Source: Anoplopoma fimbria (taxonomy: Eukaryota > Chordata > Actinopteri > Perciformes > Anoplopomatidae). From it: 64,000 nucleotides of DNA. The translations under genes were made by a program, and so were the position numbers. Each line of letters begins with the position of its first letter. Positions within the stretch are counted from its first letter, which is position 1. The notes under the pieces are model-generated. The model ran no database searches. It was not told the DNA's origin and was given only the letters and a program-made list of their open reading frames with translations. The stretch is from assembly GCF_027596085.1 (NCBI RefSeq), contig NC_072452.1, positions 10,595,077 through 10,659,076 of the forward strand, in the 5' to 3' direction. Below, one piece after another: positions 43,641-54,659 of the stretch.

Positions 43641-46098
43641 TACATTGTTTAAATGTGCAATCCTTACCATAACAGAAAAAGTTGCCAATTTCGGTACCTA
43701 TATATCATTAATATATCTAATATACGTCCTTTGATATATCTCTTTTCTTATCTTTTTCTTCATTGGTAATATTTTGTTTACTCTGACTTTGATTTCTATC
43801 AAAGACACATAACAAATATGTAAATATATAAAAAATAATACAAATAAATGATAATAACCGCTAATGCTGGGTGATTGTTACCTGCTTCAACGTCTCTGCG
43901 TCAGAAAGGGTTATCTGGCTTATTTCTAATAACAGTTTAATCATATCTTCCTTATGTGGTGCTTTACTTTAATGTATGTACAATAATTTCCTCTCAAATG
44001 ACTTGGCTCACTAAAACAGCCACATCCACATTAAAAGTCAATGACATCAGAATGTCAGACAAGGAAGCTTGTTTTGGGTGAGTTTCCCCCAGAGCAGCTG
44101 TTAAGGAGCAGACGGTTGCCTCTGGAGTGTTTTGCAGAGTTGATGTTTGCTTTGACACTGAAGGAAGCTGTACGGTTTACTGCTGCTGTTTCCTGTTCAC
44201 TGGTTCCTATCTGAACTGAAACTATTGACACACAACAGAGATGGCCACCAGGCAATCAGGGGGTTCCCGTCTGTAAATCAGTCACCCAGCCTCCTGTTTG
44301 TTAAACACAACACAACACAACATAAAGTGCATTTTATGAAGCAGTCTTATGAATGACAGCATGCATCAGCAGCTAGGAGACTAAATAAACCCATGAGGAC
44401 ACCAAGAGGTTGCATCATATGTTTCTGGTCACTGTGGCAGAAGTTAAATTGTGGATTCTGCTGTTTATTGACCACACACTGACAATGATCTACGGCCTCA
44501 AACATGGTTATTACACAGTTTCAGAGAAGGAAGTTGACAACTTGTTTGTGCGTTGCTAAGTATCTTCCTCCTTCCCTGTTTATTAATCAAAATGTCAACG
44601 GAAAATAAATAAGTTAGGTACTATATAAAAAGTATTAGGTGGTTAATGGGGGTTAGATAGGAGTTTGTATTATTATACGTTTTTTAAACATTTATTAAAC
44701 ATATACTTTCATTTTGTATTTTCTGCAAATACCATACCAGGATCTTTTATCTTTTATAGCAGTTCTTCATTGCTATCAGCTTTTTTAGGAATGTTGTATA
44801 CAGTGCTCACTTTTTTTGTATGTATTTTAAGCAATTCTTTTTTATTCACTCTAGTCTGCAAGAGCCTTTAAGCCTGGCCCTACTCACTCACAGGCAGCAG
44901 TTACAGGCTTAACGTTTTGCAGCTCTTTATTCAAATCACAGTAGCTAATTTTTCACTCTTTTGTTATACTTGCCATTGATATATAATTCTGAGATATTGG
45001 GTTGAAGGTATTGCAGTTTTCTAGTATCTATTTATATTGCAGAGAGCCCAAAGCAAAAACCAATTATAATGCACTTGAGGGCCTTGATTTGAAAAAAAAA
45101 AAGAAAAAGAAAAAAGTAATATTCAGCCCCCTTCCCACCCCATTTGTTCTTTTTGTGATCAAACTTTTATCATCTTTTTACAACACACATATGTCTACTG
45201 ATATTCTTATTTATTCTTATATATAAACAGAAAAAAAAGATTAAAAAAGGAAAAACTGAACTAATAATAACATTGATGTTGATTTTCCCTTCTGATATTC
45301 ATTCCCCCATTCTACACTCCTACCTCCTGACAAGGAAGAGAAAAGTTTAATACAAGGCGGTGATTACTGGGAAAGACTGTGTGACAGAGTAATTAGTAAC
45401 CGGGAACTGAAGTATCGTTCATTTCAGACTGGACCAAAGATAATAGAGAGCTCCAAAAATAGCCTATTGTGTCTGTAAATCACTGATTTACTGTTAACTC
45501 ATGACATCAGTCCTTTATATGGAGATAACACAAGACCGGCATATAGCTCCCGAAAAGAAAGGTTACTTTAGTCAGAAATGTCTTTGAATGGCCCTCCACA
45601 CCTGGATTAATGCGAAGGCAGTGTGCGTCACAGAGTCATGGGTTTTCCCTGTGAATTAAATTGTTTTTAAGAATGTTAGAATGTAACAAATTAAGTGGAG
45701 TTTCCAGCAGGTGCTCTGTGCTCTGTATAGTCGTTCCACAGAGGAGCTTGTCAGCCTCCAGAGACAAGACTCACAGGGAGAGGAAGAGAAGACTAAACAC
45801 CAGTAATGTATGGAGACAATAAAACTGAAAAAGGTAGTAGTAAGTGTAGTCGTTTTGTGTGTGTGTATGTGTGTGTGAATAACCTATTTATAAAGAAATT
45901 GCATGTAACAGCACCTGTAAACTGTGTGGTCGAGCTATATTGGTCTCAGGGCAGGAAGAACAAGGTGCAACAAAACTAAATGTGGTTAGATGTTTTTTCC
46001 ATCAGGCCAGCTGGGCAGGCCAGGCTTTCTTTTTATGTCTGCATGAAGTAAAATTCAACTTGTCTCCAAAACTAGTTGGAAAACATAACGTTAGACGG
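43641..46098. other. Intergenic DNA between the TNIP-like gene and the ES1 duplicate
   Basis: No exon recognised. AT-rich, with an A-rich run near 45092-45118 and ACAAC/AACAC short repeats near 44305-44322. Confidence 0.5.
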
Positions 46099-46668
46099 AC
46101 CATCCAGCCACATGTAGAGAAGCTCATCACGGCTTTCCACAAAGCCGGAAAGCCGTGATGAGCTTCTCTACATGTGGCTGGATGGTGAACTCCTTGTTCT
46201 TCACTGCCCAGTCACTCAGGTTCTTCGCCACACCAAAGCCTCCTGAATGAGAGCACACAGCGGAGGCCTCATGGATCTCTGTGCCGTCATAAACTCCACA
46301 GCCTGAGAGAATAACTGCAACACGCTTTGCCATGGTTCCTTTAAACAAACACATATAAGGCACATACATTTATCTAGTGTTTATATCCCCTATTTGTTCC
46401 CTATCAATCATGAAGAGCACTGCTCCTGAGCCACATGATGCACCCGTTTACAAAAAAAATGCACAGAGCCAGGGGAAGGAGGAGTAGCTGCTGTTGCCAG
46501 GATACACTGCTAACACCTAGGTTAAGTTACAGGAAGAGGCCAAAGCCTGCTGCGCAAGACTCCACTGGTATAAATTAATGTGCATTGCTGTGAAAACAAT
46601 ATGTTCCAGACACTTTTTAAGCATTTCATAATTTCCCTTATGCATTTTTCAATGCTTCTTTGCATTTT
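46099..46668 (-). pseudogene. Rearranged partial duplicate of the ES1-like gene, with inverted foldback
   Basis: Bases 46147-46260 match 48211-48324 (exon 4 plus part of its 3' splice-acceptor intron), and 46261-46668 match about 48840-49242 (exon 2 start, 5' intron) at about 97% by eye. The two blocks are joined at a shared ACAG, removing exon 3 and two introns' worth of sequence. Because intron bases are retained, this is a DNA-level duplicate and not a retrocopy. On the minus strand a short frame still reads from the ATG (46333-46331) through [20 protein letters not shown] into exon-4 sequence, but it is then cut off. At the left edge the exon-4 segment is also present inverted (46099-46148 is the reverse complement of 48201-48250). 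This makes 40-bp perfect arms (46099-46138 and 46147-46186) around an 8-base loop. Non-functional as an ES1 enzyme. Confidence 0.85.
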
Positions 46669-46799
46669 CTTACCTCAATATTCTTACTCTGAAGAGTAAG
46701 TAAAATCAAGCTATAAACCTTGCCGTTATCCTGGATTCTGACATACATTTCAATTGAATAGCCCAGACTTGACATGATGCTGACTACTTTCTAATTCAA

Positions 46800-47045
46800 G
46801 ATGAAGACTTGCATATTAGTGCTTTTAATGAGTTTGTTTTATTGTTTTTATTCTGTGTGCTTTTTATTGTTTGTTCGATAGTTTTTTATTGTTTTACTCT
46901 GTGTGCTTGTGTTTGCTTGCTTTAATAGTTTTTTTATCATTTTATCGACCTATCATTTTCTTGTGCTTTACCTGTTTAATCTTTAAAGCACTTTGAGTAG
47001 TCTTCAGGTATGACATTTGCTTTATAAATACATTTGCCTTGCCTT
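46800..47045 (+). mobile_element. L2-like LINE/SINE 3' tail fragment
   Basis: A T-rich stretch ends in TTTAAAGCACTTTGAG, then GCTTTATAAATACATTTGCC and a TTGCCTTGCC tail. This matches the conserved 3' end wording of vertebrate L2-type retroposons and of the SINEs that borrow it. Only the tail is visible, with no coding part. The left boundary is approximate. Confidence 0.55.
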
Positions 47046-47686
47046 GGTTGGACCTTAACTTAAAAAAAAACAGCATAAAAGCTTTATTTATTTTACTCCA
47101 ACCAAAGACTATAAAAAAGCTCTTTGATTTATATCAACGTTGAATAAAACATATATACATTTAACTGTTTTAAACTGTTTTTAAGTATACCCAAATATCA
47201 ATTGTATTTTCAAAATACAAAGACACTGAGCAGTCGGTGAATTTCAATTCATCCCAGTCCATTTAGTTTCTGCAAAAATATGGAGGACATCGTGACATCT
47301 TTGATGAATAAGAATAGGTTTTCCTGTTTTTGGTTAACAGTAATCAATTGATTCTTGTGGAAGCAATAATGAATAAAAGTTTTAACAATACCATAAGCAA
47401 CAACAGCTCCTGCTTGGCTAACATAATGTAAAGGTTGAGGTCACATGGATCTCTGCCTGGACAATATCTTGAAACTTGGCCTACAGAGACAGAAGGTGGG
47501 CGGAAAAATGATCTGCCCTGTTAAACAAACCAGTGAAGACTCTTCCATGTTCGGTACAAACACAATACATTATATATGAGTATTTGAGCCTATTATCCTT
47601 AAGTATTTATGTCTTTCATTGTTTGTTTGTTTGTTTGTTTTTGATAAAGAAGAAAATTGCAAAAATTGAAATTTGTTGAGTTGACT
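47046..47686. other. Intergenic DNA downstream of the ES1-like gene
   Basis: Unique AT-rich sequence with a short (TTTG)n near 47621-47641. No gene seen. Confidence 0.5.
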
Positions 47687-47692
47687 TTTATT
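47687..47692 (-). terminator. Poly(A) signal of the ES1-like gene
   Basis: TTTATT on the plus strand reads AATAAA on the minus strand, about 130 bases after the ES1-like stop codon. It is the nearest canonical hexamer. Confidence 0.5.
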
Positions 47693-47822
47693 GAAAATCT
47701 CCAAACACATTGATGATACAACATCAGAAAAATGCTTATACATATATATTTAAAATTTAGTTCAGAAAATCACAATTGGTTTTCAAGTAAATATAAGCAT
47801 CCAGTATATAATTAGAGACTTC

Positions 47823-48917
47823 TTAAGCCAGTTTCAGTGTCTCTTTAACCATGACTCCTATTCCATCAAAAACGTTATGAATGGGAGCATTGCACATGAA
47901 TGCAGAGGTGGTGACCAGTTTATTTTTGACATCAACGTGTGCTTTCTCCACATCCGTGTTGACATGTTTGCAGCCCATCTCCTTCACAGTGCCCGCTGTC
48001 TGAGCATACGGCCACCTAACGATGAGAAGAGAAGGAAAGTTAGAACAGTAGAACTGTGTATTTTTACTATGTATATACTGGTTATGATAAACTATGTCAC
48101 ACACTTTTCACACTCTTTGTCCTGTCCCACAGTGAGCTCACAGCCAGGCATGATTTTGGCGGCGAGGATGGGGGACATGCAGCACATGCCCATCGGCTTT
48201 CCGGCTTTGTGGAAAGCCGTGATGAGCTTCTCTACATGTGGCTGGATGGTGAACTCCTTGTTCTTCACTGCCCAGTCACTCAGGTTCTTCGCCACACCAA
48301 AGCCTCCTGAATGAGAGCACACAGGATTTGTTAAGAATGTCCCAGTTTGGAGAATAATTGACTCAATGGCATTTATTGATGGCTGGTTCAGCCGTACCTG
48401 GGATGATGACGGCATCAAATGCTGAAACATCTAACTTGGCTAGATCGGTGATGTCACCCCTGGCGATGCGAGCACTTTCCTGCAGGATGTTTCTTTTCTC
48501 CTCTGTAGGTTTCCCCTCACAGTGATTAACAACATGCATCTGATCTGCATTCGGAGCAAACATCTGCACCTGAAATGAAGCACGTAAAACTTAGCCTCTG
48601 AAGCCAAGGACTATAGGATCTACTTAGAGTTGTTATTGAGGCCATTTATATATTAGTGGGTCAGGTTTATTTCAATGCTCTATTATTGCTAAATAAAAAG
48701 ATAGAAACGTATACATGATTGCTGCAAAGCCCCTCTTAATGGGACTGAATCCAGAAATGTTACATAAAATAACAGTAATAAGTTTACTTCTGAGCTTTTC
48801 TTACTTTTGCTCCAGCTCGACTCAGATGGACGAGGACAGCGGAGGCCTCATGGATCTCTGTGCCGTCATAAACTCCACAGCCTGAGAGAATAACTGCAAC
48901 ACGCTTTGCCATGGTTC
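47823..48917 (-). CDS. gatd3: ES1/GATD3-like protein (DJ-1/PfpI-type glutamine amidotransferase-like fold), 224 aa
   Basis: Minus-strand exons: 48917-48805 (ATG at 48912-48910), 48569-48398, 48306-48105 and 48015-47823. All borders are GT-AG and the phases join into 225 codons including TAA. The protein begins [20 protein letters not shown], the hallmark ES1 start (sheet plus glycine loop). It continues with [11 protein letters not shown], an [15 protein letters not shown] strand-loop, and [11 protein letters not shown] around residue 145, the Cys-bearing nucleophile-elbow region of the DJ-1/PfpI superfamily. It ends [15 protein letters not shown]. Vertebrate GATD3/ES1 has a mitochondrial presequence; here the ATG abuts the domain and the upstream exon has no ATG, so a cytosolic product is inferred. 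The biochemical reaction of the vertebrate family is poorly defined; bacterial relatives are ElbB-type. It is head-to-head with the YrdC fusion gene. A rearranged copy lies at 46.1-46.7 kb. The symbol denotes the family, and this may be a paralogue. Confidence 0.88.
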
Positions 48918-49350
48918 CTTTAAACAAACACATATAAGGCACATATATTTATCTAGTGTTTATATCCCCTATTTGTTCCCTATCAATCCTGAAGAGCTCC
49001 TGAGCCACATGATGCACCTGTTTACAAAAAAAATGCACAGAGCCAGGGGATGGAGGAGTAGCTGCTGTTGCCAGGTTACACTGCTAACACCTAGGTTAAG
49101 TTACAGGAAGAGGCCAAAGCCTGCTGCGCAAGACTCCACTGGTATAAATGAATGTGCATTGCTGTGAAAACAATATGTTCCAGACACTTTTTAAGCATTT
49201 CATAACTTCCCTTATGCATTTTTTAATGCTTCTTTGCATTTTATCAATACATTGCTGAAAAAAATCAACATGTTTGTTCCTAAAATATTAGACGAAAAAC
49301 ATTGATTAAGTTCAGATATCAGAGATGAAGACAATGTAGCCAGATCTCAC

Positions 49351-49405
49351 CTTGTAATGTGCAGTAGGCGGCCCAGATGTGATGGTCGAGCTGTTCAGCG
49401 AAGGT
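49351..49405 (-). other. Probable non-coding first exon (5' UTR) of the ES1-like gene
   Basis: On the minus strand a good donor (ACAAG|GTGAGATC) ends an exon at 49351, followed by an intron that runs to the acceptor at 48918-48919 (TTTAAAG|GAACC) just before the ATG. The start near 49405 is inferred from the TATA box about 30 bases upstream. The exon contains no ATG, so translation must begin in the next exon. Confidence 0.6.
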
Positions 49406-49431
49406 GTGCCGGCTTAACTCTGAAGAAGACT

Positions 49432-49438
49432 CTTTATA
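49432..49438 (-). promoter_or_regulatory. TATA box of the ES1-like gene
   Basis: CTTTATA on the plus strand gives TATAAAG on the minus strand, inside GACTATAAAG. It sits about 80 bases upstream of a good splice donor that joins the ES1-like coding exons. The same decamer is used by the divergent neighbour at 50029-50038. Confidence 0.6.
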
Positions 49439-50008
49439 GTCCTGCCTGCCTCTCTGTCTCCTCCCACAACCTGCTGAAAGGTAACCTGTCGTCATGGCCA
49501 GCTTTGGAGATAAAGTGCTGAATCATTCCTCTCAGTAACTTAGTTTTCAATGAACAATAAGTGAAGTAATGAGGGAACTAAATTACATGATTAGTTTGTT
49601 TTACTGGGTTGTATTCAATCACCTGTGTTTTAAAGTTATTTGATTATAAAAATAAATATAGAATATTTTGATAGATAACGATTCATTCATTTTTATGACT
49701 AGGATAAATAAACATTTAAATAATAATAACAGGTCCTTTGAGTGTAATATGAATGTCAGTCCTGTCGTTATTTGCATTTTATGACGCATAGTTGGAGGAA
49801 AAAGATTAATCTCGAAACATAAGTCATTAAATGTGATGTTTATATGTTACTGGCTGTTTAGTGGTCAAAAACTACAGGTGAAATGATCGCATTTGGGTAA
49901 CACAGGAACAAAATGTGTCAAAAACACCAGCCTTAACTTCCTCGTTCATAACAAAGGTGTTTCCTTTGGTGCTGCCCTTCTCGTTTACTCAATTTTTCTG
50001 CGTGCCGC

Positions 50009-50016
50009 TGACGTCA
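50009..50016 (+). promoter_or_regulatory. Perfect cAMP response element (CRE)
   Basis: The palindrome TGACGTCA lies 16 bases before the TATA box and 57 bases before the ATG of the YrdC fusion gene. CREB/ATF/AP-1 family proteins bind this site when it is promoter-proximal. Its spacing from the TATA box is typical of a working CRE; function is inferred. Confidence 0.6.
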
Positions 50017-50031
50017 CCCGAAACTTTAGAC

Positions 50032-50038
50032 TATAAAG
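50032..50038 (+). promoter_or_regulatory. TATA box of the membrane/YrdC fusion gene
   Basis: TATAAAG inside GACTATAAAG lies 35 bases before the start codon at 50073. Transcription would start near 50062, leaving a 5' UTR of only about ten bases unless an alternative start is used. Confidence 0.6.
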
Positions 50039-50072
50039 TTCAGCCTTCAGGATTCAGGAATCAACTCCGACC

Positions 50073-53000
50073 ATGGCTCAACACTCACTGCATGATTCCA
50101 TCGGCATCCTGGGCATCTCTGGCGGTAAGATTTTAATTGCAAAAGCTAGTGATTTTTTTTTTTTTTTAATTAACATTTTCGGCGTTTGTAGGCTACTAAG
50201 CATTTATTTTAACATTACTTATTATTATGAAACTGACATCCTCCTTGATTTTAAAAAGTGTGATGTAGCCTATGCGTTTTGGAATGAGTAGCACAACACA
50301 AATATCAGATTTGTATTAAGAAACAAATAACATGTTATGTATTGTGTAGTGTACCAAAAAAATAAAGTGACACATTTTTAAAAACATGTTGACGTTTTAA
50401 GCTATAGATACTAAAGCTGAAATCTTCAGAAGAGCATACTGCCTAGGTTAGAAAGCAACTTTGTTCTTTAAACTTATCATACCAAATGCTTTTCTTAAAA
50501 TAAATGTAATCGTGCTATAGAGGGGGCAAAATCACATCTAACTTTTCATCAAACAATAATAATATTAATTTGGGATAAAAAAAAATGTTTTCTTACTTAT
50601 AGGTTCTCTCCTGCTTTTGGTAACCAACTATGCCAGCTCACCTGAAAAAGACTTCATCCCCCATACTGCACTGGGGATTCTGCTCCTCATCATTGCAGTC
50701 CTCTTAGCTTATGCAGGTTGGATTTGATTAATGCTTATCACAATATTGAATTCATTCATTTGTAGTATTAATTGATTTGTCTTTGTTAGTTTAACTCATA
50801 TCCCGTCCTCTGTTTTCACCTGTATCTTAGGTATCTCTCGCAGTCTGTCCCACGCCCAGCTGTTTTCATCTCTGTGTCTGACTGTCTCGGCCCTGTGGTG
50901 TGGTTCAGGTCTGGTGTACATCCTGGTGGGGCAGGCGGTGCTGCCACCTACAGAGCTGAGATCCTCTCTGGTCCCGGGCCTAGCAGCATTTACCTTAGCC
51001 CTGCTTGTCATAGGCTGCGTAGCAGTTGTAGCAAAGGAAGCAGTTCTATTTCTCATAGCTTTCGGCATAAGTTTAGCATGTGCCCATCAAATCGCCGGTT
51101 TGTCAGCTTCAGGTTTTGGTCTGTCGGCAACAGCTGCCAACTACCTTCTTGTCTGTCTGGTGGGTGTTTACTTTGGTTTTGGACGTCTGCTCTCCAGCAT
51201 CACTCATGGTAGAGCGGAGCCTCCAGGAACCGACCTTAGGAGAGAAGCCGAGCTGAGAGTAGAGCGGAACCAGGGGTGTGGTGATGCAGTATCAGTGGGT
51301 CTGGTCATGAACTTGCTGTCCGCCTCTGTGTTAGCCTGTCCTCTGTTAGGTGTGGTCCCCCAGCTTTCCACCGGCCACGTCCCCTGGCTGTGGACAGCAG
51401 GAGTCTTCCAGCTTGGCATGTGTGTCCTCTTCTACCGGGCCATGGACACACTGGCTGCCACGTTTTACGGCTTCACCGCTCTACTGAAATTTGCAGAGGG
51501 CTACAGCGCTCTCCTATCATCCTCAGTTCAGCCTTTCTCCCCCGTTCCCTTCCCCGTTGTCTTCTCTGTGCTTTTCTCCATCCTGGCTCTGTTCAGTTGT
51601 CAGAAGAGCTTGCTAGAGGGGGTCTACCAGTTATTCTTTGCAGCTTATTGTATCGCCATTGCAGCCCAGCCTCAAGGCTTCTTCCAAGGAGGCACTCAGG
51701 GTGTTCAGGGAGCTATATTTGTGTTCTCTGCCGCCATGCTTTTTATTACCACATTCAATATGGTTTCCACGACAATGATTCCTACGGGGCGGGGATATTT
51801 CAAAGCTTTAGTAACCAGGATGCAGGGTCTTACTCTCAGAGCCCATGATAAAGATCTACATGTACCTCACCTGGGCTACTCCAAGTATGCTGATGCAGAG
51901 GTGTTAGGCCACGCCTGTAATGTGCTGGCTGCTTTTGCCATAACAGCCACAGTTGGTGACGTAAATCCTTTGTCTGTGCTGGTTCTGCCCTGGGTGGTGG
52001 TGGCTGGAGGGGCACTCCAGCTGCTTTGTGGGTTAGTAGCTTTTGCTCGAGGGAAAACCTTTGAGAGCACAGTTTTTATTTTTTATGGGGTGATGTGGGC
52101 AGTGTGGGGTTTAACACGATACGGCGGCCTGTGTGGTGAAACCCGAAGCTTAAATGTGGCTGTCGGGATCATTAGCTTCATGCTGTTTAACTGTTTAGTG
52201 ACAGCTGCAGCGCTGTTCCTAAGTGTCGCTTGGTTTGTTTACGCCCTCACCTTCCAGCTCATCCTCATTAGCTTCCTGCTGGATGCAGTAGGTGAACTGC
52301 CTTATGGTTATGACATAGGAGTCACCATTATTTTTGGCCTTGTCAGTTTTTATTGTTTCCTGGCAAACATTTTTAATAGCACCTTCCAGTCCCCGCTGAT
52401 CCCCTTAGGAAAACCTCTAGTCAAGCTAAGTGGGGTTGGGGGAGGCGCAGATATCTGTCCACATTTACCAGCCCGCAAGTCTACGTCTGTTCACAAGATT
52501 GCGGGTGAGAATGTGAAAAATAATTGAATGTTGATTTTTAAAAATACATAGTTGTTTGTATACTTGATATAAGTGTCATTTTTCTTATTCTTCCATCTGC
52601 AGAAATCATGAAAAATGGTGGCATATGTGGAATGCCTACTGACACCGTCTATGTGCTGGTGGCTGCTTGCAACAGGCCCGACGCAGTTGTTAAAGCTTAC
52701 AAGTGAGTTTCCATTTTCATGAGAGTGCAATTATCTGCATTCATCTATTGATTTAATTTCTTTACTCTCTAATTGCTGTGCTTGACTTCAGGGTGAAGAA
52801 GCAGGCGCAGGACCGCCCCATGTCCCTGTGGATCTCCTCCATCAAACAGTTGGAGCCGGTGCGACACCTGCTGAGCCCTCTGCTCCTTGACTTCATGGAG
52901 GCTGCGTGGCCCTCCTCCATTAGCATGGTTATACCCAGAGGTAGGTGTGGGTTTATGGATGTACATTTGTACGAGTAACATTTTGTACGTGTGTATGTAT

Positions 53001-53864
53001 GGGTGCCTCACTTTACATGATGGGGGTTTTGTGAGATTCATATTAGTTGCTTGGCTTAAACAGGCCCATGGATGGACACCTTTGGTTTAGGAGACGCTGC
53101 CAAACACATAGGGACTCCACAAAGCATTGCAATCAGAAACCCAGACTGTTCTGTGGCCACGCATCTCATTAATCTGGTAAGGGCTGTGGAATTAATTGCT
53201 ATAAAGGGAGTGAAACTAGTCACTTTAGTAAATACAAGAATGTTTTTTCTTGTAGGTGGGGCCTGTTGCTGTAACTTCAGCCAACCCTACAGGCGAGGCA
53301 GACACAACTCACCACAATCAAGTTTACGCCAAGCTGGGAAAAAAGGTAAGGACACTATTTCAGTGAGTGTAATGAATACAAGAGGCACTGGTGTTTTTGT
53401 TCTTGCAGCAAACAACATATGCCTTTTGTTCGGTTAGGTGGATGGAGTGTTATGTGACGGACCATCTCCAGAGAATATTGCATCTACTGTGGTTGACTGC
53501 ACTAAGATTGAAACAGGGCATATTGGTTTCTTCAGAGTGGGTCTCATTCCTAAATCCAAGGTAATATCCCTTCCTGTTTTACTCATTATAAATACACAAT
53601 TTCAGTTTAGTGTATGCTTACGCTGATACCTGCTGCTTTTGTTTTTGTACTTTGAAGGTTCTTCATATCTTTGAGGAGGTTCAGAAGCAGCACAAACATG
53701 GGCAGACAAATCCTGCTTTTGAATATGAACTGCATCTGTCAGATACACAAATGGACAAAAGCTCAGGAGAAGACGACACAGGAGAGTTGGGGAGAGATAG
53801 AGGAAAATCAACACTGTCTAAAGTATCACTGGAACAAAGCCCAGTCCTCAGAAATGGGTCATAG
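50073..53864 (+). CDS. Multi-pass membrane protein (acetate-transporter-like) fused to a YrdC/Sua5 domain, 9 exons, 873 aa
   Basis: Exons: 50073-50124, 50603-50716, 50831-52504, 52603-52702, 52792-52940, 53064-53176, 53256-53345, 53438-53560 and 53658-53864. All phases join with GT-AG borders. Residues 1 to about 590 are highly hydrophobic with many membrane segments. At 434-480, NPLS then GGALQLLCG and ARGKTFESTVFIFYGVMWA resemble the GPR1/FUN34/YaaH (AceTr) signature. A weaker echo (GVFQLGMCVLFYRAMDTLAA) occurs at 246-265, suggesting an internal duplication. Residues 614-830 are a YrdC domain: GMPTDTVYVL (623-632), KKQAQDRPMS (649-658), TSANPTGEAD (741-750) and ASTVVD (779-784). YrdC/Sua5 enzymes make threonylcarbamoyl-AMP for tRNA t6A; here the KxRP-like core is altered (Q651, A652), so activity is uncertain. 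The tail is polar and charged. The ATG follows a TATA box closely. The large exon 3 encodes most of the membrane region. I do not recognise a named gene. Confidence 0.85.
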
Positions 53865-54653
53865 TATCAATACACTGCTTGTGAAAATGATGCCAAATGT
53901 AACATAACTCAGATTCATTACACACATAGGAAACGTAATAGCTGCCACACTGTTATTTGAGGAGGTCTCAGGTTCCACTGCACAGGGACAACCCCACAAG
54001 CTGTTCATGTGCTGGTGTTTTATGACGAGCAAACTGATATATTTATTTTGTTTAATTGGTTATCTGAATGTTGCATATTCGTTTGAAAATATGCATACAG
54101 GCTCTAATGCACTGTCACTTGTAATATGACTAGCTGGGTAACTAACTTTAATTTGTGTTTTGTACTGTATGTCATATATTTAAAATTTCAATTGTCTATT
54201 TTTCTGGTAATCTTAGTCTTTAAGATGCATGGATGTATTGTATATACTTTTTCATGATGAGATATACATTCAATTATTTCCAAAAGCGGCTGCTAGTATT
54301 TATACAATACTATTTGAATATATTATTATTATTAACTGTGTTTAACTGTATACTATGAAAAGATACTCATTATAACATTTACAGATCACTGCCCGAAATG
54401 AAAGTTACCTGACTGCACTATAACTGTGCATTAAGGGCAATATTATTTAAAAATGTAAACAAGTATAGGCATAATGAAACATAGCCATAAGTATACAAGT
54501 ATATATTACTAACTTAAACTCTCAATGAGTTTTATTCAAAAAAGGAGATCAAGCCCATTCAAAAGACTTTTTCATATTGTCTGCTCATTTCTATTTCAAG
54601 CACTTTCGTTAGCAAGGTATCATATAGTCAAGAAAAAAAAAAAAAAAGTAGAA

Positions 54654-54659
54654 AATAAA
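54654..54659 (+). terminator. Possible poly(A) signal of the fusion gene
   Basis: AATAAA follows an A-rich run about 790 bases after the stop, with a second AATAAA-containing word (GGAATAAAG) about 20 bases further on. This implies a long AT-rich 3' UTR from 53865. There is no independent evidence of which site is used. Confidence 0.35.

Noticed and set aside
46127..46369. Short frame at the ES1 duplicate as a functional small protein
   Set aside because: It is exon 2 joined through intron bases to part of exon 4 and ends in the palindrome; essential parts of the fold are missing.
47877..48314. 145-codon plus-strand frame across the ES1-like gene
   Set aside because: Antisense shadow of spliced minus-strand exons; it crosses introns and has no family similarity.
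51204..52070. Frames overlapping exon 3 of the fusion gene
   Set aside because: Shadows in other frames of a 1.67-kb coding exon with a clear hydrophobic pattern.
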